Below the pieces are notes generated by a model. That model was not told the origin of the DNA. It was given only the letters and a program-made list of their open reading frames with translations, and searched no databases. A stretch of DNA of 64,000 nt from assembly GCA_963853835.1 (NCBI GenBank), contig OY970823.1, positions 48,211,808 to 48,275,807 on the forward strand. The letters run 5' to 3'. The DNA is from Calendula officinalis (lineage: Eukaryota > Streptophyta > Magnoliopsida > Asterales > Asteraceae). The position numbers were made by a program, and so were the translations under genes. Of the stretch, positions 1 to 10,752 are shown in pieces. Every line of letters begins with the position of its first letter. The stretch's first letter is position 1.

Positions 1-167
1 TATTTACAACGGAGATCTGTATTTAATGCCTCAACTACCAAAACACATAATCAATTAAGAAAAGTTGAAGTATCAAGAGATGAAGTATTAAGAAAAAGAA
101 AGTGTAATTAAAAACACATAATCAATTAAGAAAAAATTGTAAAAATAAAATTTACAAAAGAATTTCT

Positions 168-179
168 GCTCCGATACCA
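168..179 (-). other. Possible retrotransposon primer-binding site (LTR remnant)
   Basis: On the minus strand this reads TGGTATCGGAGC, one base from the TGGTATCAGAGC initiator-Met primer-binding site seen in other elements of this window. It may mark a decayed LTR element at the window edge, with the LTR towards higher coordinates, but no matching LTR pair or TSD was found. The rest of 1-311 is AT-rich and holds nothing else I can name. Confidence 0.3.
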
Positions 180-320
180 TAACAAAGCTTGAACACAAAT
201 AACCTACACAAGAAAATAATCAAGGCTATATACATCGAGTACGTTTTAACTAACTCATTCACGTCTAATTAACAAACTAACTATTGTTAAATACAAACTA
301 ACCCCTGAACTTTTAAACTA

Positions 321-1364
321 GAATAAATTACACGAATAGTCCCTGTGGTTTGACAACAGTTTTGGATTTAGTCCCTAAGTTTCAGAAATTACACCTGTGG
401 TAACCGTGGTTTGGACTTCGTATTGTTTTTGGTCCCTAAAACTAACTGCCATTAAAATTTGTTGTTAAACTTTTTAAATTGACAATTTTACCCTCACACC
501 CACCATCTCTTTCCTCTTTCCCTGCAAACACAAACACACTCAATCAAAACCCTAACCCAAATAAAATGATTAGTAACACTAGTTAGAACACATTACTTAT
601 CATGTTAATTCTTGTGGAATCATAGTAACACTCAGAATTAAATGATTACCACAAATTCATGCAACTAGCAGTTAGATTTTACTCAGATTAATAAAAGTCA
701 AACACTAGAGATAACTCAAAAGGCTAAAAAGAATATGAATAAACAGCAAGTAAATAAGAAAACCTTAAATCGGATGACGAATTCTTCCTCCTTATCAACA
801 TAAAAGTCATTAAACTTTTCAATTTCCTCATCGAGAATCCTGACAAACCACTCCTGTAGATCGGCCAAGTGCGGTGGCAAAGGAGGAAAGTTGCGATTAC
901 GCCGCTGGCGGCGGAGGATGGTGAGTGAAGTCTCCGGCGGTAGGATTAGGAATGCGTTTAAGGATTTTCTTGAGGAGTTTGTAACACAAGTATTTGTCCC
1001 TCATTCAGGAAGGGTTTGCTCGAGATGAATACCGAATTCTTTCCCGAATTTCATTACAAAATCGAATACCTCTTATTCAGACATTTGGGTAAATTACACG
1101 AATAGTCCCTATGTATGCTTGAGCGTGTTTGGGTTAGGGTTTTGATTGTGTTTGTGTTTGCAGGGAAAGAGCACAAAGATGGTAAGTGTGAGGTTAAAAT
1201 TGTTAATTTAAAAAGTTTAACTACAAATTTTGACGGTAGTTAGTATTAGGGACCAAAACCAATACAAAGTCCAAACTACAGTGAACACAAGTGTAATTTC
1301 TAAGACTTAGGGACCAAATCAAAAACTGTTGTCAAACCACAGGGACTATTCGTGTAATTTACTC
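321..1364. mobile_element. Mutator-like TIR element carrying a gene fragment (Pack-MULE)
   Basis: A 1,044-bp element with long imperfect terminal inverted repeats of about 240 bp. The left end begins GAATAAATTACACGAATAG; the right end read in reverse begins GAGTAAATTACACGAATAG. A perfect 9-bp direct repeat, TTTAAACTA, flanks it (312-320 and 1365-1373), which is the TSD length typical of the Mutator superfamily. The interior (about 580-1085) is unrelated to the TIRs and holds a captured SPX4-like exon. No transposase is present, so it is non-autonomous. Seen directly: TIRs, TSD and cargo. Inferred: the Pack-MULE class. Confidence 0.88.
764..1054 (-). pseudogene. Captured SPX-domain gene exon 1 (SPX4-like), frameshifted
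   Basis: On the minus strand an ATG at 1054 opens MKFGKEFGIHLEQTLPE, the start of a plant single-SPX protein. A one-base loss in the next (Trp) codon shifts the frame; the other frame continues with YKLLKKILKRIPNPTAGDF. After a further break come HLADLQEWFVRILDEEIEKF and NDFYVDKEEEFVIRFK, ending at an AAG|GT splice donor. The Lys-rich helix and FVRIL/FNDFYVDKEEEFVIR blocks are most like Arabidopsis SPX4, an inositol-pyrophosphate-dependent phosphate-sensing regulator of PHR factors. Intron sequence follows the donor, so genomic DNA rather than cDNA was captured. The copy cannot encode a full SPX domain. Assignment is from remembered SPX4 sequence. Confidence 0.82.
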
Positions 1365-1374
1365 TTTAAACTAT

Positions 1375-1468
1375 CAATTATTTACAGAAACTGCCCCTTT
1401 ACTACTTCTACTTCTAATCTATTGATTATTTACAGAAACAGTCCCTGTACTACTTCTACAGTTGTAGG
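1375..1468. repeat. Tandem duplication, 48-bp spacing
   Basis: Two imperfect copies of a segment containing ATTTACAGAAAC and TACTACTTCTAC, offset by 48 bp, directly beside the Mutator-like insertion. The rest of 1374-1620 is AT-rich with no recognisable gene. Confidence 0.6.
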
Positions 1469-1620
1469 GAAAAACTAATTACAATTGTTGGTGTACATAT
1501 TACGTCCATAAAATAGACGGTCTTAGTTTTATTACTAGAATTATACAGCGATTATTGACAGGTCCTAGAATAGAATAAAAGTTAGTAATTTGTGACTAAA
1601 ACAAATAAATAAATGACTAA

Positions 1621-3172
1621 TCACATGTTAATTAACCAATTTATGAAAACTTTTCCATTGGCAACAAAACACCCAACATTCTTTCTATCAATCCTCAATG
1701 GACTCTTCATTTGAATTATCATCTCTTTAACCAATCCTTTAACGGGCGATTTACCTCTCAAAATGCTATGTTTACCGACCCCACACACAACCGTAACCTT
1801 ATCCGGAACCAAATGATTATTTATTTTTTTAACATAATCAAAAAATTGTAACAAAATTAAATACGCACAACCTAAATGCATCCCGTGTAAATCAAGCTTA
1901 AGTTCTACACAAGTCAACTCCATTGACTCGCCCAAAACGGATGGATCAATCAACTCCTGAAGCAATATAGATTCATCATGGTTCAAAACTTGAAACAATG
2001 CATCTAGTGAATTAGGTTTGATCCCTTTTGGTTGTGATAAGATCGACATTAAGGTAGGGAAATGATTCAAAACCGAATTATAAGTTCTAATTGAATATGG
2101 GATTTTGGAGTTTTTCATTCTTTGAAGCCATGAGACCATTTCCGTGAGTTTGTTATGAGATCCTAATGAAGAAAGCACCATATTTGACGAAACAATGTCT
2201 AATTCAAACCCGTTTTTCTCCATTAAATCTATAACTCGTTTCATATCTTCAAAGAATCCTAATCTTCCATATGCATAACTTAATGATCGATATTCATACA
2301 CAGACGGTTTAATACCGTTGTTATGCATTTCCGCTTCACGAGGCAAATCCATTGAAGATAAACTCCCAATTATTGATTGATAAGAACGTTTCTTCAGGTA
2401 AATCGATGATGCGTGTGAAGGGAGTTGATTGATACGTTGATATGAATCAAATATCCCCTGCTTTGATTGGTGCTTTGAATGTGAATCCATCAGATAACAA
2501 TAAAAGTTGCAAAGATCTCGTTCTTTACTTGCTAATTTTGTTTCTACTTCTGAAACTAGGGTTTGTGCTTCATCAAATCTGTGATGCTTGTAGAGTGAAG
2601 CAATGATATCAGCTATTAGTTTAGTGTTCCAATTGAACCATGATGTTTTACTGATTTCCAAGTATAACTGCAAGTAGGTCAATTAATTTGATTAAAAACG
2701 AAAGTTAATGATGCAATTACAAAAGAAACAATTGTAAGCAAATTGATGAAAACGCCTTTGATATTCAGATTAGCAATCTACTTATGGTTGTACTAATAAT
2801 TCAATAAACTAACCAATTTCAGTTTTTTTCAATTAAACTTGGCAAAATCAAAAACAAAAATGAGTTGTTTTTGGTAATATGACTTACGGGGAATGCGAGG
2901 GTAGAGAGACGAGAGAACGAGGTGTTGTTCGGAGATACGAGATGAGAAATGGCGACGAGAGCTACGGATTTGGAAGATGAGGCGATGAATTTCCGAATCA
3001 ACCTAGTCGTGGTGGCCGGATCGTCGGTGGTGGCGACTGACGTGAGAAACCGCTCGCCCTGTTTACTCACTGCTGCGCAAATTGTCAGTTGCTCAGTCCG
3101 TAAGGAAGTGTTGTCACGGTGGTGAAAGTACGCCGGCAACGACAGTTGGAGACCGCCGGCCGTTGCCGCCAT
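1621..3172 (-). CDS. PPR-SMR protein (At2g17033-like), two exons
   Basis: Two coding exons on the minus strand: 3172-2888 (95 codons) and 2667-1621, joined in phase 0 through a GTAAGT donor and a TTGCAG acceptor, giving about 443 residues. The N-terminus (MAATAGGLQLSLPAYFHHR) is rich in Ala, Ser, Thr and basic residues and could be a plastid or mitochondrial transit peptide. The middle has degenerate PPR helices, such as VYEYRSLSYAYGRLGFFEDM and RTYNSVLNHFP. The C-terminus is a Smr domain with LDLHGMHLG followed by GVGKHSILRGKSPVKG. PPR-SMR proteins are organellar RNA-binding proteins, some with Smr-dependent endonuclease activity; this resembles the short family member At2g17033. No internal stop is seen. 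RNA target and organelle cannot be read from sequence. Confidence 0.83.
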
Positions 3173-3292
3173 AACGCAATTTTGCAGGTTAAAATTTTCT
3201 GTACTCTATCCTAACCAGCTCTCTATCCTATATGTGTTTTTTTTTGCAATTTATCATCAGGAAGGATTCACGACAATTTTAGGTCTTGTACT

Positions 3293-4142
3293 CAATGTTT
3301 TAAAATCCGGATTTTGAATCGGACCGGATAATGTTTAAAGATGGTCGAACCGGTCGGATCGGTTTTAGTGACGGGTTCAACCGGATTATAATGTTATTGA
3401 GTATTTATGTTAATTAGTTATGTAAAAGGTATATAATGCAAAATATCCTACAAAAATACAAAACAAATACTACCTCCGTATCAAAATAAGTGATACATTT
3501 TCTATTTTGAGGTGGAATAAAATAAGTGATACACTTCTAAAACATATCTTATTTGGTAAAAAAGTGAGACTCTCTATCCACTAACTATCAATTTTAATAA
3601 GGTGAAATTACTCTTTTACCCCTACTTTTACTTTTAAACATCATTAATATCATTTTTTTCAAAAGAAGTGAGACCCATTTTTCACTTTAATCTACTTTAA
3701 ACTATCATTTAATCTTTTGACTCAAAATACGTGTTTTTTCAAATGTATCATTTATTTTGATACAGAGGTAGTATTAAAAAATCTAAAAAGTTACAAAAAA
3801 ACTATTTTTCCAACCAAATTTAACACTTTGATTTCATAATCCATATGAAAACAAGACGTAATACTTCACATTCAACTAGAAGTATGATGTTTTAAACTTC
3901 AAAACATAGATTCAAACGTATAAAAAAATAATACAAAATATTCTCTTCATTTTGAAAATAATATTAAAATGTAAAAAAATGTGGTTCAAATCCGGTCAAA
4001 TCATCGCGGTCTGACCGGGGTTCACAATTAACCCGGGGTTCGAAGCGGTTCGAAAACGGACTTTAAATCGGTCGAGTCGGCCCATCATATTTCCATTTAT
4101 GGGTCAGATCGGGCGGTTGAACCCGGGTTTTTTATAACATTG
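3293..4142. mobile_element. hAT-type MITE rich in CCGG motifs
   Basis: Ends are inverted (CAATGTTTTAAAA left; CAATGTTATAAAA in the reversed right end) and flanked by a near-perfect 8-bp duplication (CTTGTACT 3285-3292, CTTGTAAT 4143-4150), which fits hAT. Subterminal regions carry many CCGG/ACCGG motifs. A Stowaway MITE (3470-3771) is nested inside, so this element is older. No transposase. Confidence 0.65.
3470..3771. mobile_element. Stowaway-type MITE (nested)
   Basis: 302 bp with terminal inverted repeats CTACCTCCGTATCAAAATAA (left) and CTACCTCTGTATCAAAATAA (right, reversed), flanked by TA on both sides (3468-3469 and 3772-3773). This is the standard signature of Tc1/mariner-derived Stowaway MITEs. 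It lies inside the hAT-type MITE. Confidence 0.85.
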
Positions 4143-4188
4143 CTTGTAATTTGTTTTCTTTAGGCTCAGGAGTTTTGGAAAACTAATA

Positions 4189-4429
4189 CTTCCTCCGTAT
4201 CAAAATAAGTGAATCACTTTCCTTTTGGGGTTGTATCAAAATAAGTGAATCACTTTAATAATTACCTTATTTGGTAAGTTTTTATATTTAAAATTACCTC
4301 TTTACCCTTACGTATCCCTCTTTAAACATCATTAAAGGCGGTCCATCCATTTTTGTCATCTTCCTATAAAAAGCAACAAAATTAAAACGTAAACGTCAAA
4401 CTAATTCACTTATTATGATACGGAGGAAG
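4189..4429. mobile_element. Stowaway-type MITE
   Basis: 241 bp; inverted ends begin CTTCCTCCGTATCA and are flanked by TA (4187-4188, 4430-4431). It is related to, but distinct from, the MITE at 3470-3771. Confidence 0.8.
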
Positions 4430-4662
4430 TATGAAGTAAAGTTTTCTTTAGTGTTACTTTTTCTTAATTAATCAGTTTTACCACTTAAACTATTATATTA
4501 TTTTTTCTTTCTCACCCATGTAATCTCTATCAGTTTGCTATATTATTATTTTTTAATTAAATAAAAAAATTAAAATTAATGTAGAGGCTACTTTAATTTC
4601 CAATATTAAATCATGAGATGTATCGATGAGTTTGTGCCAACGGTGTCACCATGCCAGTGAGC

Positions 4663-4788
4663 CGACAAGTTACATGTGGGCAAGCAATAAGATTGGGATA
4701 CACCATTCGGATGAGCCTAATTCATCGACAAGTTACACGTGGGCAAGCGACGAGATTGGGATACACCATTCAGACGAGCCTAATTCAT
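4663..4788. repeat. 63-bp tandem duplication
   Basis: Two adjacent 63-bp copies (4663-4725, 4726-4788), each running from CGACAAGTTAC to CCTAATTCATC with a handful of substitutions. Short open frames across it exist only because 63 is a multiple of 3; I do not regard them as genes. Confidence 0.75.
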
Positions 4789-5090
4789 CTGCTATATTGT
4801 ATAATATTTAAATCAAATTATACAAACACTGAAAAGTAATGTTGTATGCGGAGTTGTTTTCATACCTCACTTTTTAAAATTGTAAGGTAACTGGAAAATA
4901 TCTAAATTCCAAAGTTACATAGATTTATATATCAATATTTTTAAAATTATAAGATTTAAAATTATTAATGTACTCCTAAAATTTCTATACGAGGATCAGT
5001 AATGTACCAAAAACATATCATGGTGCCTCTCCCAACCGTTACCTATTAGTAAACTCATCAGTAGCGCCAAATCATCACATCCTTACTGAC

Positions 5091-8000
5091 ACGCTACTGA
5101 CACGGTCGTGCCAACCATAACCCATCACTAACTCATCTTTATGCCACATCACCATTTTCAATTAAATATAAATTTAATATATTATTAAAAAGTAAATAAA
5201 CAAATAATAAGAAATATACTTTTATAATATTATTACAAAAAAAAAAATAAAGTAAAAAAGAAAAATAAAAGATTTTGTACAAGTTTACATGCATATGATA
5301 CAAACCAATTAAACCCAAACCCCCCTCCCTTCCCCCTTCTCTTCCCCCTCACCCGTCAAACCCTAACGACTCCCTCCCAGAAGCCGTCCCCACTGAAGAC
5401 GTGTTTTACCGACGCCAGCTTGTGACGCGCCGGTGCCAACGACGTCATTAGTTGACGGGCCAGAAATTGCTGTTGACGGGGTGAGGACGCAAGCGTTGGC
5501 ACAAGTCTGAGAACACCCAATATAAGGTCTTCCTATTAGTGACGAATTTTCAAACTTATAGGTTTTACCACATCAGTAACATAACACCCTCTTCCCTAAC
5601 TGACAAGTTAATGCCAACATTATCTCTTTCTTTTCTCTTCCATTTCCCCCTCTCTCTCTACCTATTATTCTCTTTAAGGCCTCTCATAACCCTTACCCAT
5701 CACTAAACCCATCACTAGGGCCACGTCATCACATCCTTACTGACACGTTACTGACACGGTCGTGCCAACCCTACCCATCACTAACTCATCACTAAACCCA
5801 TCATTTCCATATCATCATTTTTAATTAAATTAAATAATGATAAAATAAAAACATTACATTAATTAAAAAATACATTGTTTAAATTTAAAAACATGATATT
5901 AAATTTAAAAAAATTACATTTATTAAAATTTAAAAATGGAAAAAAAAACCTTATTTTTTTGAAAAAAATACTAATCAATTTTTATTATTAAAACAAATAT
6001 ATAAAAAAGTTAAAATAAAAAAAAACAGATAAAAAACATTTTTTAATAAAAAAACATAATATGTACAAGTTTTAAAGCTCAATGTACAAGTCCCAAACCC
6101 CATCATTAACACGCTACTGACACGGTCGTGCCAACCATAACCCATCACTAACTCATCTTTATGCCACATCACCATTTTCAATTAAATATAAATTTAATAT
6201 ATTATTAAAAAGTAAATAAACAAATAATAAGAAATATACTTTTATAATATTATTACAAAAAAAAATAAAGTAAAAAAGAAAAATAAAAGATTTTGTACAA
6301 GTTTACATGCATATGATACAAACCAATTAAACCCAAACCCCCCTCCCTTCCCCCCTTCTCTTCCCCCTCACCCGTCAAACCCTAACGACTCCCTCCCAGA
6401 AGCCGTCCCCATGAAGACGTGTTTTACCGACGCCAGCTTGTGACGCGCCGGTGCCAACGACGTCATTAGTTGACGGGCCAGAAATTGCTGTTGACGGGGT
6501 GAGGACGCAAGCGTTGGCACAAGTCTGAGAACACCCAATATAAGGTCTTTCCTATTAGTGACGAATTTTCAAACTTATAGGTTTTACCACATCAGTAACA
6601 TAACACCCTCTTCCCTAACTGACAAGTTAATGCCAACATTATCTCTTTCTTTTCTCTTCCATTTCCCCCTCTCTCTCTACCTATTATTCTCTTTAAGGCC
6701 TCTCATAACCCTTACCCATCACTAAACCCATCACTAGCGCCACGTCATCACATCCTTACTGACACGTTACTGACACGGTCGTGCCAACCCTACCCATCAC
6801 TAACTCATCACTAAACCCATCATTTCCATATCATCATTTTTAATTAAATTAAATAATGATAAAATAAAAACATTACATTAATTAAAAAATACATTGTTTA
6901 AATTTAAAAACATGATATTAAATTTAAAAAAATTACATTTATTAAAATTTAAAAATGGAAAAAAAAACCTTATTTTTTTGAAAAAAATACTAATCAATTT
7001 TTATTATTAAAACAAATATATAAAAAAGTTAAAATAAAAAAAAAACAGATAAAAAACATTTTTTAATAAAAAAACATAATATGTACAAGTTTTAAAACTC
7101 AATGTACAAGTCCCAAACCCCATCACTAACACGCTACTGACACGGTCGTGCCAACCATAACCCATCACTAACTCATCTTTATGCCACATCACCATTTTCA
7201 ATTAAATATAAATTTAATATATTATTAAAAAGTAAATAAACAAATAATAAGAAATATACTTTTATAATATTATTACAAAAAAAAAAATAAAGTAAAAAAG
7301 AAAAATAAAAGATTTTGTACAAGTTTACATGCATATGATACAAACCAATTAAACCCAAACCCCCCTCCCTTCCCCCCTTCTCTTCCCCCTCACCCGTCAA
7401 ACCCTAACGACTCCCTCCCAGAAGCCGTCCCCATGAAGACGTGTTTTACCGACGCCAGCTTGTGACGCGCCGGTGCCAACGACGTCATTAGTTGACGGGC
7501 CAGAAATTGCTGTTGACGGGGTGAGGACGCAAGCGTTGGCACAAGTCTGAGAACACCCAATATAAGGTCTTTCCTATTAGTGACGAATTTTCAAACTTAT
7601 AGGTTTTACCACATCAGTAACATAACACCCTCTTCCCTAACTGACAAGTTAATGCCAACATTATCTCTTTCTTTTCTCTTCCATTTCCCCCTCTCTCTCT
7701 ACCTATTATTCTCTTTAAGGCCTCTCATAACCCTTACCCATCACTAAACCCATCACTAGCGCCACGTCATCACATCCTTACTGACACGTTACTGACACGG
7801 TCGTGCCAACCCTACCCATCACTAACTCATCACTAAACCCATCATTTCCATATCATCATTTTTAATTAAATTAAATAATGATAAAATAAAAACATTACAT
7901 TAATTAAAAAATACATTGTTTAAATTTAAAAACATGATATTAAATTTAAAAAAATTACATTTATTAAAATTTAAAAATGGAAAAAAAAAACCTTATTTTT

Positions 8001-10190
8001 TTGAAAAAAATACTAATCAATTTTTATTATTAAAACAAATATATAAAAAAGTTAAAATAAAAAAAAAAACAGATAAAAAACATTTTTTAATAAAAAAACA
8101 TAATATGTACAAGTTTTAAAGCTCAATGTACAAGTCCCAAACCCCATCACTAACACGCTACTGACACGGTCGTGCCAACCATAACCCATCACTAACTCAT
8201 CTTTATGCCACATCACCATTTTCAATTAAATATAAATTTAATATATTATTAAAAAGTAAATAAACAAATAATAAGAAATATACTTTTATAATATTATTAC
8301 AAAAAAAAAATAAAGTAAAAAAGAAAAATAAAAGATTTTGTACAAGTTTACATGCATATGATACAAACCAATTAAACCCAAACCACCCTCCCTGCCCCCT
8401 TCTCTTCCCCCTCACCCGTCAAACCCTAACGACTCCCTCCCAGAAGCCGTCCCCATGAAGACGTGTTTTACCGACGCCAGCTTGTGACGCGCCGGTGCCA
8501 ACGACGTCATTAGTTGACGGGCCAGAAATTGCTGTTGACGGGGTGAGGACGCAAGCGTTGGCACAAGTCTGAGAACACCCAATATAAGGTCTTTCCTATT
8601 AGTGACGAATTTTCAAACTTATAGGTTTTACCACATCAGTAACATAACACCCTCTTCCCTAACTGACAAGTTAATGCCAACATTATCTCTTTCTTTTCTC
8701 TTCCATTTCCCCCTCTCTCTCTACCTATTATTCTCTTTAAGGCCTCTCATAACCCTTACCAATCACTAAACCCATCACTAGCGCCACGTCATCACATCCT
8801 TACTGACACGTTACTGACACGGTCGTGCCAACCCTACCCATCACTAACTCATCACTAAACCCATCATTTCCATATCATCATTTTTAATTAAATTAAATAA
8901 TGATAAAATAAAAACATTACATTAATTAAAAAATACATTGTTTAAATTTAAAAACATGATATTAAATTTAAAAAAATTACATTTATTAAAATTTAAAAAT
9001 GGAAAAAAAAACCTTATTTTTTTGAAAAAAATACTAATCAATTTTTATTATTAAAACAAATATATAAAAAAGTTAAAATAAAAAAAAAACAGATAAAAAA
9101 CATTTTTTAATAAAAAAACATAATATGTACAAGTTTTAAAGCTCAATGTACAAGTCCCAAACCCCATCACTAAGACGCTACTGACACGGACGTGCCAACC
9201 ATAACCCATCACTAACTCATCTTTATGCCACATCACCATTTTCAATTAAATATAAATTTAATATATTATTAAAAAGTAAATAAACAAATAATAAGAAATA
9301 TACTTTTATAATATTATTACAAAAAAAAAATAAAGTAAAAAAGAAAAATAAAAGATTTTGTACAAGTTTACATGCATATGATACAAACCAATTAAACCCA
9401 AACCCCCCTCCCTTCCCCCCTTCTCTTCCCCCTCACCCGTCAAACCCTAACGACTCCCTCCCAGAAGCCGTCCCCATGAAGACGTGTTTTACCGACGCCA
9501 GCTTGTGACGCGCCGGTGCCAACGACGTCATTAGTTGACGGGCCAGAAATTGCTGTTGACGGGGTGAGGACGCAAGCGTTGGCACAAGTCTGAGAACACC
9601 CAATATAAGGTCTTTCCTATTAGTGACGAATTTTCAAACTTATAGGTTTTACCACATCAGTAACATAACACCCTCTTCCCTAACTGACAAGTTAATGCCA
9701 ACATTATCTCTTTCTTTTCTCTTCCATTTCCCCCTCTCTCTCTACCTATTATTCTCTTTAAGGCCTCTCATAACCCTTACCCATCACTAAACCCATCACT
9801 AGCGCCACGTCATCACATCCTTACTGACACGTTACTGACACGGTCGTGCCAACCCTACACATCACTAACTCATCACTAAACCCATCATTTCCATATCATC
9901 ATTTTTAATTAAATTAAATAATGATAAAATAAAAACATTACATTAATTAAAAAATACATTGTTTAAATTTAAAAACATGATATTAAATTTAAAAAAATTA
10001 CATTTATTAAAATTTAAAAATGGAAAAAAAACCTTATTCTTTTGAAAAAAAATACTAATCAATTTTTATTATTAAAACAAATATATAAAAAAGTTAAAAT
10101 AAAAAAAAAACAGATAAAAAACATTTTTTAATAAAAAAACATAATATGTACAAGTTTTAAAGCTCAATGTACAAGTCCCAAACCCCCACC
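5091..10190. repeat. Macrosatellite: five tandem copies of a ~1,020-bp unit
   Basis: The anchor ACGCTACTGACACGG (with one or two substitutions in the last copy) recurs at 5091, 6111, 7131, 8155 and 9175, so units are 1,020, 1,020, 1,024 and 1,020 bp, and a fifth runs to about 10190. Copies differ by only a few substitutions and homopolymer changes. Each unit has an AT-rich half with A/T runs, a pyrimidine tract, a GC-rich block (around 5390-5510 in the first copy) and internal copies of CTGACACGGTCGTGCCAACC. No credible coding region: recurring open frames simply repeat with the unit. The motif GTGCCAAC in both orientations suggests a transposon origin, unproven. Recent unequal exchange best explains the homogeneity. 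Confidence 0.92.
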
Positions 10191-10380
10191 CCCTCTCTCT
10201 CTCTCTCTCTTTTCCCCCTTCCCCTGCTCCACGACGCCTCACCTTCACGTCCTCCGGTCGACGGATTTTCACGACGCCGGCTACCGACGCCGGCGTGCCA
10301 ACGGGCGACGGCCCGACGTGCTCCCGACATTCCCCTAACGTGCCCGTTGGCAGGGGTCTAAGGAGACGTTGTGGCAGTCG
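10186..10380. repeat. Diverged partial unit at the macrosatellite edge, with CT tract
   Basis: After the last AT-rich half-unit, sequence passes into a (CT)n tract (about 10192-10210) and a GC-rich block with GACGCCGGC and GTGCCAACGG motifs. It resembles the pyrimidine/GC part of the repeat unit but is shorter and diverged. It may be a decayed sixth unit or the terminus of the ancestral element. 10381-10752 has no gene. Confidence 0.5.
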
Positions 10381-10439
10381 TCGGATTCCTAACTAGTTTT
10401 GGGAAAGAAACATTTAGTAAGGTGCACCTAGGAAAGGAC

Positions 10440-10690
10440 GAGTTCTCTTCCTTCCTGGCCTAATAAATGAATATAAAGAAAGAAAATGATAATGACAACC
10501 CTTATGACTGTCAATAAGAAGACAAAAATAATATAAAAATCGCCCCCTGAATTTTATGAACACCACTCCATGTCTCCATCAATAAATGTACAAACGTTTT
10601 ATGAATGTTAGAGACCGCCCTTAGAGCTATTATTAAGAAAGAATTATAAATGTAATAAATATCAAGCAAGTTGAAATTTACTAAATAAAT
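10440..10690. repeat. Dispersed repeat, copy 1 (second copy near 15430)
   Basis: Shares order and short blocks (GATAATGACAACC / GATAATGACCACC, CTGTCAATAAGA / TTGTCAATAAGA, TACAAACG, TTAGAGCTATTATTAA / TTAGGAGCTGTCATTAA) with 15430-15625. Probably an old MITE family; ends not defined. Confidence 0.4.
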
Positions 10691-10752
10691 TATCGATTAT
10701 TGATTTTAGACGGTTAATGTGCTTTGAGGAGATACCCTAAATATTTATTAAA

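Noticed and set aside
5975..10361. Recurring 60-70-codon open frames in the tandem array, such as the MKMVMWHKDELVMGYG type
   Set aside because: They reappear with each repeat unit, are rich in Phe/Tyr from A/T runs, have no domain and no splice support.
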